A DNA stretch of 64,000 nucleotides from Pseudolabrys sp. Root1462 (lineage in GTDB: Bacteria; Pseudomonadota; Alphaproteobacteria; Rhizobiales; Xanthobacteraceae). Below, in pieces: positions 38,050 to 44,955 of this stretch. Numbering within the stretch: position 1 is the stretch's first letter; each line of letters begins with the position of its first letter. The notes under the pieces are model-generated. The model saw only the letters and a program-made list of their open reading frames with translations. It was not told the DNA's origin and searched no databases. The translations under genes were made by a program, and so were the position numbers. The DNA is taken from positions 1,563,926 through 1,627,925 of the forward strand of contig NZ_LMFS01000001.1 of the NCBI RefSeq assembly GCF_001426945.1, in the 5' to 3' direction.

Positions 38050-39131
38050 TGGATCGGCCAACCGAAGGGGCGCCGCCTGTCATCAGGATCGAGGGCGTTG
38101 CCAAAAGCTTCGGCGCCGTGCCCGCGGTGGCGGGCGTATCGCTCGACATCGCGCGCGGCGATTTCTTCTGCCTGGTCGGCGCTTCCGGCTCGGGCAAGAC
38201 GACACTGCTGCGGCTGATCGCCGGCTTCGAGAGGCCGGACACCGGCCGCATCGTCATCGACGGCGAAGACATGACAAGCCGGCCGCCTTATGCGCGGCCG
38301 GTCAACATGATGTTCCAGTCCTACGCGCTGTTTCCGCATCTCACCGTGGCCGACAATGTCGGCTTCGGCCTCGAAGAGGAGCGACGCCCGCGCACCGAGA
38401 TCCGCGAGCGGGTTGCCGCTGCGCTCGACTTGTTCGACATGGGCGGCCTGGCGGCGCGCAAGCCGCATCAATTGTCGGGCGGCCAGCGCCAGCGCGTCGC
38501 GCTCGCCCGCGCGCTGGTGAAGAACCCGAAGATCCTGTTGCTCGACGAACCGCTCGCCGCGCTCGACAAGAAACTGCGCGAGAAGGCGCAACTCGAACTC
38601 GTGGCGCTGCGCGAACGCGTCGGCATCACCTTCGTAATGGTCACCCACGACCAGGAGGAGGCGATGAGCATGGCGACGCATATCGCGCTGATGCGCGATG
38701 GCGCGCTGTGTCAGGTCGGCACGCCGCGCCAGCTCTATGACGCGCCGCAGTCACGTTTCGCCGCCGACTTCTTCGGCGTCGCCAATCTGTTCGAGGGCAG
38801 GCGTAGCGGCAATGCCGTCGAGTGCGCCGAAGCCGCGGCCACGTTGGTAGTCGATGGCGGCGCAGGCGAGGGCGAGGTCGCGGTCATGGTGCGGCCGGAG
38901 CAGATGATGGTGAGCCGCGAGCGGCCTGCGCGCGCGAACGTGCTGCCGGCGGCCCTGACCAACATCGTCTTCCTCGGCAACGCCTCCATCTGCCATTTCA
39001 CGCTACCCGGCGGCAAGGCAGTGCAGGCGCGGCTATCGCCGACCGACTTGGCGGCGCTGGGCGCGCTTTCGGCCGGCGACCAGGTCTATCTGTCCTTCGA
39101 TCCGGCGGCGGCGCGGGTGCTGGCGTCATGA
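38049..39131 (+). CDS. Polyamine ABC transporter, ATP-binding protein
   Basis: A 360-residue ATPase of the PotA/PotG type: Walker A GASGSGKTT, Q-loop MFQSYALFPHLTV, signature LSGGQRQRVALARAL, Walker B ILLLDEPLAALD and switch His VTHDQEEAM. A C-terminal TOBE-type domain follows residue 240 (VMVRPEQMMVS). Start and stop overlap the neighbouring genes by one to four bases (TGATG, ATGA), so translation is coupled. Confidence 0.93.
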   Translation: MDRPTEGAPPVIRIEGVAKSFGAVPAVAGVSLDIARGDFFCLVGASGSGKTTLLRLIAGFERPDTGRIVIDGEDMTSRPPYARPVNMMFQSYALFPHLTVADNVGFGLEEERRPRTEIRERVAAALDLFDMGGLAARKPHQLSGGQRQRVALARALVKNPKILLLDEPLAALDKKLREKAQLELVALRERVGITFVMVTHDQEEAMSMATHIALMRDGALCQVGTPRQLYDAPQSRFAADFFGVANLFEGRRSGNAVECAEAAATLVVDGGAGEGEVAVMVRPEQMMVSRERPARANVLPAALTNIVFLGNASICHFTLPGGKAVQARLSPTDLAALGALSAGDQVYLSFDPAAARVLAS

Positions 39132-40030
39132 CGCTGGCGGCGGGCGAGGCGCGCGGGATGCGGCGGGTCATGCTCGGCGCCACCACCGCGTGGCTCGCCG
39201 TCTTCACCCTGGCGCCGTTCCTGATCGTGCTGGCGATCAGCCTGGTCGAAGCGCGCTTCGGGGTGCCGCCTTATGAGCCGCTATTCGCGTGGAGCAAGGG
39301 TCTGTGGCCGGTCTTCAACGGCACGCTCGCCAATTACGCGACGCTCGGCTCCGATCCGCTCTATCTCGAAGCCTTTGCCTCGTCGCTGCGCATCGCCGCG
39401 ACCTCGGCGCTGATCACGCTGATCGTCGCTTATCCCATGGCCTACGCGATCGCGCGGGCGCGGGCCGAACTGCGGTTCGGGCTGCTGATGCTGATCATCC
39501 TGCCGTTCTGGACCTCGTTCCTGATCCGGGTCTATGCGTGGATGGGGCTCTTGAATTCCAACGGCCTGATCAATGCGTTGCTTATCAAGCTCGGCGTCAT
39601 CAACGAGCCCCTGACCTTGCTCAACACCGAGTTCGCCGTGCATCTCGGTATCGTCTATTCCTATCTGCCGTTCATGGTGTTGCCGATCTATGCCGTGCTC
39701 GAACGCATGGACTGGACCTTGCTCGAGGCGGCGGAGGATCTCGGCGCGCGGCCGTTCTCCGCCTTCCGGCGCGTGACGCTGCCGCTGTCACTGCCCGGCA
39801 TCGTTGCCGGATGGCTGCTCGTCTTCATCCCGGCGCTCGGTGAATTTATCATCCCGGATCTGCTCGGCGGTCCCGGCACTTTGATGCTCGGCCACGTGCT
39901 GTGGACGGAGTTCTTTAGCAATCACGACTGGCCTCTGGCGTCGGCGCTGGCGGTGTCGTTGCTGGTCATGGTGCTGGTGCCGGCGGCATTCCTCTATCGC
40001 GTCCTGCGCCGCGCCGAGGTGGCGTCATGA
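39128..40030 (+). CDS. Polyamine ABC transporter, permease 1
   Basis: A 300-residue PotB/PotH-type permease with six membrane segments. The EAA loop that contacts the ATPase reads EAAEDLGARPFSAFRRVTLPLSLPGI. The long periplasmic segment before SLRIAATSALITLIVAYPMAYAIAR is typical. It starts within the stop of the ATPase gene (ATGA). Confidence 0.92.
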   Translation: MTLAAGEARGMRRVMLGATTAWLAVFTLAPFLIVLAISLVEARFGVPPYEPLFAWSKGLWPVFNGTLANYATLGSDPLYLEAFASSLRIAATSALITLIVAYPMAYAIARARAELRFGLLMLIILPFWTSFLIRVYAWMGLLNSNGLINALLIKLGVINEPLTLLNTEFAVHLGIVYSYLPFMVLPIYAVLERMDWTLLEAAEDLGARPFSAFRRVTLPLSLPGIVAGWLLVFIPALGEFIIPDLLGGPGTLMLGHVLWTEFFSNHDWPLASALAVSLLVMVLVPAAFLYRVLRRAEVAS

Positions 40031-40836
40031 CCGGACGCCGTTCCATCGCGCTCTTGAGCGTTCTCGGCTTCGGCTATGCCTTCCTGTATCTGCCGATCGC
40101 GATCCTGATCGTCTATTCGTTCAACGACAGCCGGCTGGTGACGGTGTGGAGTCACGCCTCGCTGCGCTGGTACGCCGCGCTGCTGGACAACGACCAGATG
40201 CTCGACGCGGCCTGGCTGTCGCTCCGCGTCGCCGCCGTCAGCGCCACGCTGTCGGTGGCGCTGGGCACCGCTGCGGCTTTCGCCCTGCAGCGGCTGCGGC
40301 CATTCTTTGCCGATCGCGGCTACGAGGCGTTGGTGATGATACCGCTGATCGTGCCGGAGGTGCTGATCGGCCTGTCGCTGCTTCTGCTGTTCGTCGTGCT
40401 CGGCAACGCCATCGGTTGGCCGTCTGAGCGCGGCGCGCTGACCATCACGCTGGCGCACGCCAGTTTCGGCACCGCCTATGCGACGGTGGTGATCCGCGCC
40501 CGGCTGTCGCAGCTCGATCCGTCGCTCGATGAGGCTGCGGCCATTCTCGGCGCCACGCCGTGGCGCGCCTTCCGCCGTGTGACCTTGCCGCTGCTGATGC
40601 CGGCGATCGCGGCCGGCTGGCTGCTGGCTTTCACGCTGTCGCTCGACGACGTCGTCGTCGCGAGCTTCGTCACCGGGCCCGGTGCCTCGACCTTGCCGAT
40701 CGTGGTGTTCTCCAGCGTCCGTCTCGGTGTTTCGCCGCAGATCAACTCGCTGGGGACGCTGATCGTGGTTTTCGTGTCGTGCCTGATCCTGGCTGCGACC
40801 TTGATCACGCGACCCGGGGATCGCGGCAAGGTTTGA
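40027..40836 (+). CDS. Polyamine ABC transporter, permease 2
   Basis: A 269-residue PotC/PotI-type permease with six membrane segments. Its EAA loop is EAAAILGATPWRAFRRVTLPLLMPAI, and SLDDVVVASFVTGPGASTLPI is a subfamily hallmark. Its ATG overlaps the stop of permease 1 (ATGA). It ends the operon and faces the convergent gene at 40839, two bases away. Confidence 0.92.
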   Translation: MTGRRSIALLSVLGFGYAFLYLPIAILIVYSFNDSRLVTVWSHASLRWYAALLDNDQMLDAAWLSLRVAAVSATLSVALGTAAAFALQRLRPFFADRGYEALVMIPLIVPEVLIGLSLLLLFVVLGNAIGWPSERGALTITLAHASFGTAYATVVIRARLSQLDPSLDEAAAILGATPWRAFRRVTLPLLMPAIAAGWLLAFTLSLDDVVVASFVTGPGASTLPIVVFSSVRLGVSPQINSLGTLIVVFVSCLILAATLITRPGDRGKV

Positions 40837-40838
40837 CG

Positions 40839-41567
40839 TCAGCCGAACCGAAAGGCGAGCAGGTTATCGAATGAGCGCAACTCGCTGAGCACCCGCTGCA
40901 GCAGATTGGTATCCCGCGTTTCGATGGCCTTGGGAATGAAGCCAAGACCCGAACGCGCGCCATCGACGAGGCGGCGGAATTCCGGGCTGCTGCGGACATC
41001 GGGGCTGGCGATGTTGTCGCAGCGATCCATGGTCTTGACGTAGTCGGACGCGCCATCGGAGAGGGCCTTGCGCTGCTCCGCGTTATCCCAGTCGATGGCG
41101 CGGTGATAGACCATGAGCCTGTCGGCGATCGCATTGGCGTCGCGGACGCAGTCGGCCAGCACGACGATGCCGGCCGAGCGGCGCAGATTGTACAGGTCAG
41201 TGCGGATGCCTTCGAGCGAAGCGCGCGCAGAGTCGGCGCGGCCGGAATTGAGCATCATGTCAGCGGCGACCAGGCTGGTGCTGATCTTGAGCAGGGTGGT
41301 CGTATAAAGGTTGCCGTCTTTGAATGCCTCCGGCCGATGGCCGCCGAAGCGCTCGGTTAACGCCGCCCAGGCCTCGCGCAATCGGTCGATCTCCAGCGAG
41401 GCAAGGTCTGTATTGCCCGTGCGTAGATACCCGTCGGCCACCCGATTATGCGACGCCGCCCGCTCGACCGCGGCGTTGAAGTCGTCAAGCTCATCGCCAT
41501 ATGCGATGGCGGTCGTCAGCCCCAAGGCGAGGACGAGAATCGCTGCGCGCGCAAAGTTGATCGGCAT
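40839..41567 (-). CDS. Exported helical protein of unknown function, divergent from soxW
   Basis: A 242-residue exported protein with a signal peptide (residues 1-24, ending AIAYG). The mature part is almost entirely helical and charged (LDDFNAAVERAASHNRVADGYL, then RLREAWAALTERFGG and SLVAADMMLNSGRADSARASLEGI), with two Cys (VLADCVRD and MDRCDN) that could form a disulfide. There is no CxxCH haem motif, although the helix pattern recalls four-helix cytochrome c'-type proteins. It shares a 73-base divergent region, including an operator-like dyad, with soxW. I do not recognise it; a sulfur-linked periplasmic role is inferred from position only. Confidence 0.75.
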   Translation of the reverse strand: MPINFARAAILVLALGLTTAIAYGDELDDFNAAVERAASHNRVADGYLRTGNTDLASLEIDRLREAWAALTERFGGHRPEAFKDGNLYTTTLLKISTSLVAADMMLNSGRADSARASLEGIRTDLYNLRRSAGIVVLADCVRDANAIADRLMVYHRAIDWDNAEQRKALSDGASDYVKTMDRCDNIASPDVRSSPEFRRLVDGARSGLGFIPKAIETRDTNLLQRVLSELRSFDNLLAFRFG

Positions 41568-41596
41568 CTGTATTCACTCGGCTGTGCCGCCTAGAT

Positions 41597-41612
41597 ATAT
41601 GCTAAGATGAAT
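41597..41612. promoter_or_regulatory. Putative sulfur-regulon operator in the soxW divergent region
   Basis: ATAT-N8-GAAT followed by ATCA; the wider sequence has GATAT and ATATC as inverted arms. The right half GAATATCA differs by one base from GAATATGA at soxY and soxC. It lies 29 bases before the soxW start and 30 bases before the divergent gene's start. Confidence 0.5.
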
Positions 41613-41640
41613 ATCAAGGCGCGGGGAATCCGCGCACAAG

Positions 41641-42222
41641 GTGAAGTCGATGACAATCTCCCGGCGGCACTTGATGCTTGGCGCGGCGGCGGTGTCCGTC
41701 ATGGCGATCGGCCCGTCGGCCGCCGAGCCAATCCTGACCGATGATGGGCTCTACAAGGAGCCGTGGTTCCTGGAGAGCTTCCTCGAACTTCCCGACGATC
41801 TCGAAGACGCGCGCAAGTCCGGCAAGCGCTTCGTCGTGATGTGGGAGCTGAAGGGCTGCCCCTATTGCAAGGAAACGCATTTCGTCAATTTCGGGCGCAA
41901 CGATATTTCCGATTACATCAAGGCCAATTTCGTGGTGCTGCAACTCAACATTATCGGCTCACGCAAGGTGAAGGACTTCGACGGCCAGGAGCTGTCGGAA
42001 AAGGAGCTGGCGGCGAAATACGGTGTCCGCTTCACGCCGACCTTCCAGTTTTTCGACGAGGACGCCGCGGCCTTGAAGGCCCGCGAGCCGCAGAAGCGCG
42101 AGGTGGCCCGCGCCCCGGGCTATTTGCGGCCGGACGATTTTCTCGCCATGTTTCGTTACGTCCGCGAGAAGGCCTATGAGGCCAAGAGTTTCCGAGACTA
42201 TTTGAAATCGCAGCCGAGCTGA
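41641..42222 (+). CDS. soxW: SoxW-type periplasmic thioredoxin
   Basis: A 193-residue thioredoxin-fold protein with a Tat-like leader (SRRHLMLGAAAVSVMAIGPSAA) and the redox motif CPYC in WELKGCPYCKETHFVNF (about residue 77). A cis-Pro region follows (GVRFTPTFQFFDED). SoxW-type proteins keep the SoxY carrier thiol reduced, using electrons from SoxV. GTG at 41641 or ATG at 41650 could start it. It heads the soxYZ direction, 190 bases before soxY. Confidence 0.8.
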   Translation: MKSMTISRRHLMLGAAAVSVMAIGPSAAEPILTDDGLYKEPWFLESFLELPDDLEDARKSGKRFVVMWELKGCPYCKETHFVNFGRNDISDYIKANFVVLQLNIIGSRKVKDFDGQELSEKELAAKYGVRFTPTFQFFDEDAAALKAREPQKREVARAPGYLRPDDFLAMFRYVREKAYEAKSFRDYLKSQPS

Positions 42223-42310
42223 TTTCACGATCCGCCGCCGAAAATTCTATGCCACCGTGCGCGCGGGCGGGGGTGATTCCATTTTGCGGTATGTTGCGCT
42301 GCGAAATTAC

Positions 42311-42326
42311 ATTCTCTGCTGTGAAT
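42311..42326. promoter_or_regulatory. Putative ATTC-N8-GAAT operator upstream of soxY
   Basis: Perfect ATTC-N8-GAAT dyad (spacer tctgctgt) inside the longer ATTACATTC-N8-GAATATGA that recurs before soxC. It is in an AT-rich pocket, 86 bases before the soxY ATG. From memory, the SqrR/BigR group binds this type of dyad. Binding itself is inferred. Confidence 0.7.
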
Positions 42327-42412
42327 ATGAATTGACGTTGCGGTTGCGGCGGTTAAGGTCGCGTAACGCGGGGCGAGCTGTCGCTCCGACAGAATTTCCG
42401 GGAGGAGTTTCG

Positions 42413-42868
42413 ATGCAGCAAATCTCTCGTCGTGCGGCTTTGGCGCTGGGCGCCGCCGGCGCGACGCTTTCGGTGATCGGTTGGGGCAGGGACGCCCAGG
42501 CGACTCCCGACGCCGCCAAGGCCGAGATTGCCAAATTTACCGGGGGCAAGGCCGCCACCGAGGGCAAGATTTCGATCGAGCTGCCGGAGATCGCCGAGAA
42601 CGGCAATACCGTGCCGCTGGCGATTTCGGTCGATGCGCCGATGACCGCGGATGATCACGTCACTGACGTTCTTGTCGTTGCCGAAGGCAATCCGAATCCG
42701 GGCGTTGCCACGTTCCATTTCACGCCGCTCTCGGGCAAGGCCGACGCCTCCACCCGTATCCGTCTGGCCACCACGCAGAACATCGTCGTGACCGCCAAGA
42801 CCAGCAAGGGCGCGTTCTATACCGCGTCGAAACTGGTCAAGGTCACCATCGGTGGCTGCGGCGGCTGA
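42413..42868 (+). CDS. soxY: Thiosulfate oxidation carrier protein SoxY
   Basis: A 151-residue periplasmic carrier. The C-terminus reads TIGGCGG, the swinging arm whose Cys (C149) carries the sulfur intermediate through the Sox cycle. A Tat signal opens the protein (SRRAALALGAAGATLSVIG). The core includes GKISIELPEIAENGNTVPL. A GGAGGAG site precedes the ATG at 42413. soxZ follows 30 bases after the stop. Confidence 0.95.
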   Translation: MQQISRRAALALGAAGATLSVIGWGRDAQATPDAAKAEIAKFTGGKAATEGKISIELPEIAENGNTVPLAISVDAPMTADDHVTDVLVVAEGNPNPGVATFHFTPLSGKADASTRIRLATTQNIVVTAKTSKGAFYTASKLVKVTIGGCGG

Positions 42869-42898
42869 GCCCAGAACAAGATTTCAGGAGACGACCCC

Positions 42899-43222
42899 AT
42901 GGCGGACACGCCGAAGATCAGAGTGCCGAAGACGGCCAAGAAGGGCGAGATCATCGAGATCAAAACCCTGATGCCGCACATCATGGAATCCGGTCAGCGC
43001 AAGGATAAGGATGGCAAGATCATCCCGCGCAAGATCATCAACAAATTCGTCGCCGAATTCGAGGGCAAGCCAGTGTTTTCGGCGACGCTCGAGCCGGCCA
43101 TCGCCGCCAATCCGTATCTGCAGTTCAATGCCAAGGTCGAAGCCAGCGGCACCTTCAAGTTCTCCTGGACCGATGACGACGGCACGGTGACCACGGCGGA
43201 ATCGAAAATCGAAGTCGCCTGA
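42899..43222 (+). CDS. soxZ: Thiosulfate oxidation protein SoxZ
   Basis: A 107-residue partner of SoxY. It has an immunoglobulin-like fold pattern: KIRVPKTAKKGEIIEIKTLMPHIMESG, FVAEFEGKPVFSATLEPAIAANPYLQF, then FSWTDDDGTVTTAE. It has no signal peptide; SoxZ crosses the membrane bound to the Tat-carried SoxY. AGGAGA precedes the start. Confidence 0.95.
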   Translation: MADTPKIRVPKTAKKGEIIEIKTLMPHIMESGQRKDKDGKIIPRKIINKFVAEFEGKPVFSATLEPAIAANPYLQFNAKVEASGTFKFSWTDDDGTVTTAESKIEVA

Positions 43223-43283
43223 TAAACCGCTGCCGACAGATCATGTGCAGCGGACACTAAAGAAACGGGTTGGGAGGATTGCG

Positions 43284-44549
43284 ATGCAGCGGGCAGGGAT
43301 GATGACGGCGGGTACGGCCGCGCTGGCGGCGATGGTGGCGGGCGTGATCACGCTCGCGCCGGCCGCCGCACAGACCAAGAAAGAGGCGCCGCTCGTGACC
43401 ACGGGCGATGCCGCGGCGCGTCCTTGGAAGCGTTATTCCGGCTGGCCGACGCGCGATGAATCCAAGTGGAGCACGCTGGCCAAGGTGGCCTCGCCGCCGC
43501 CGCCGAAGCCCGAGGACGTCAAGAAGATCACGGGCCCGATTACCGGCGACGCCAAGAAGGGCGAAGAACTGGTGGCCGACCGCAACCGCGGCGGCTCGTG
43601 CCTGGCCTGTCACGTCATGGGCCCGGCCGGCGGCGCGAACTTGCCGGGCAATGTCGGTCCCGATTTGTCCGAGATCGGCGCGGCCGGTCGCGAGGACGAG
43701 TGGCTCTACAACTACATCTACGATGCGCGCGTCTATAACGCCGAGACGGTGATGCCGCCCTGGGGCAGCCACGGCGTGTTCACCGACGCCGAAATCCGCG
43801 ACATGGTCGCGTTCCTCAAGACGCTGAAGTCGCCGGCCAAGTTCAAGACCGTGCTCGACGATCCGAACAAGCGTCCGGCGCCGGTCGAGAAGCGCGAGAA
43901 CCTCGACCCGATGGAAAACCCCGGCATGTGGGCGGTCGACAAGGCGCAGGAGCTGTTCAAGCAGGCCAGTGCCAAGGGCTCGTGCGCCTCGTGCCACAGC
44001 GATCCGGCCAAGGAGTTCAAGACCTGGGCGGCGTCGATGCCGAAATGGGAGCCGCGGCTGGGCAAGGTGCTGGGCGTCGAGGAATTCGTCACCCGCCACG
44101 CCGCCGCGACCACGGGCGCGCAGTGGTTGATGGAGACGGACGACAACCGCACCATGTCGGTCTATCTGCACTTCCTCGCCAATGGCGCGCCGATTGCTGT
44201 CGATACACAGAGCGCGGACGCCAAGGCCGCGATCGCGCGCGGCAAGGAACTGGCCGAACGCAAGATTGGCGAATTGAATTTCGCCTGCACCGATTGCCAC
44301 GGCAAGGCGGCCAATCACTGGATCCGCGGCCAATGGCTCGGCGAGCCGAAGGGGCAGTACGATCACTTCCCGACCTGGCGCACCAGCCTGCAGGCGATCT
44401 GGGATATCCGGCAGCGCTTCCAGTGGTGTCAGGTCAACATCCGCGCCGACGAACTGTCGCCGGATGCCAAGGAATACGGTGATCTCGAACTGTATCTCGC
44501 CGCGCAGAACGACGGACTGAAACTCAGCGTGCCGGGCATCCGGCACTAA
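43284..44549 (+). CDS. soxXA: Fused SoxX-SoxA cytochrome c (thiosulfate-oxidising L-cysteine S-thiosulfotransferase)
   Basis: A single 421-residue exported protein combines both subunits that are usually separate. After a signal peptide (residues 1-29), the SoxX part has haem motif CLACH (C106-H110) and the axial Met in VMPPWGSHG. The SoxA part, after residue about 200, has CASCH (C234-H238), CTDCH (C335-H339) and the catalytic haem-ligand Cys C382 in RFQWCQVNIRADEL. SoxXA links thiosulfate to SoxY Cys. The start at 43284 (MQRAGMM) follows a GGGAGG site; an in-frame start at 43245 is less likely. Soluble SoxX and SoxA genes are not found elsewhere in the window. Confidence 0.9.
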   Translation: MQRAGMMTAGTAALAAMVAGVITLAPAAAQTKKEAPLVTTGDAAARPWKRYSGWPTRDESKWSTLAKVASPPPPKPEDVKKITGPITGDAKKGEELVADRNRGGSCLACHVMGPAGGANLPGNVGPDLSEIGAAGREDEWLYNYIYDARVYNAETVMPPWGSHGVFTDAEIRDMVAFLKTLKSPAKFKTVLDDPNKRPAPVEKRENLDPMENPGMWAVDKAQELFKQASAKGSCASCHSDPAKEFKTWAASMPKWEPRLGKVLGVEEFVTRHAAATTGAQWLMETDDNRTMSVYLHFLANGAPIAVDTQSADAKAAIARGKELAERKIGELNFACTDCHGKAANHWIRGQWLGEPKGQYDHFPTWRTSLQAIWDIRQRFQWCQVNIRADELSPDAKEYGDLELYLAAQNDGLKLSVPGIRH

Positions 44550-44552
44550 AGG

Positions 44553-44591
44553 CAAAAAAACAGCGAGGCCGTCAGTGTGACGACCTCGCTG
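44553..44591 (-). terminator. Intrinsic terminator for the minus-strand gene at 44611
   Basis: CAGCGAGG and CCTCGCTG pair around a partly paired centre (44561-44591). On the minus strand the hairpin is followed by a run of seven T (the A-run at 44554-44560). It separates the convergent soxXA and small His-rich genes and could also slow plus-strand transcription. Confidence 0.75.
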
Positions 44592-44610
44592 GACGAGCAG
44601 TCGGGACTAC

Positions 44611-44829
44611 TTAGTGATCCCGGATGTAGGCCTTCGAATATTGCGCGTCCTTGCCGGGCAGGTTGCTGTAGCGGCCGGGGTCGCGCTTCGGAATGCCGGG
44701 GACATAATAACCATCCCGCGTCACATGATGATGATAGCGCTTGGCGTGATGTTTCTTTCCGGCGGCCATGGCCGGGGCGACGCTGGCGACGAGCGCCGTG
44801 GTCACCGCCGCAATGATCAACTTCTTCAT
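44611..44829 (-). CDS. Small exported His/Lys/Tyr-rich protein
   Basis: A 72-residue protein with a clear signal peptide (KKLIIAAVTTALVASVAPAMA) and a mature part KKHHAKRYHHHVTRDGYYVPGIPK. The His cluster could bind metal or haem, which is inference. A GGAGG site four bases before the ATG at 44829 fixes the start. It is inverted between soxXA and soxB. No known family is recognised. Confidence 0.75.
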   Translation of the reverse strand: MKKLIIAAVTTALVASVAPAMAAGKKHHAKRYHHHVTRDGYYVPGIPKRDPGRYSNLPGKDAQYSKAYIRDH

Positions 44830-44955
44830 CGTTACCTCCATTGGGTTCGCCGTACCAACCCGCCGTGAGGTCGCTCGTTCCCGGTTCGCCCCGTCACAAC
44901 GTAATGATCGGGCGGTTAATCGGACCATGCCGGAACTTCAGGAGTCGCCTGGGTC

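Noticed and set aside
44830..44955. Search for an operator dyad directly before soxB
   Set aside because: No ATTC-N8-GAAT-like pair is present; soxB may rely on read-through or on an unrelated promoter.
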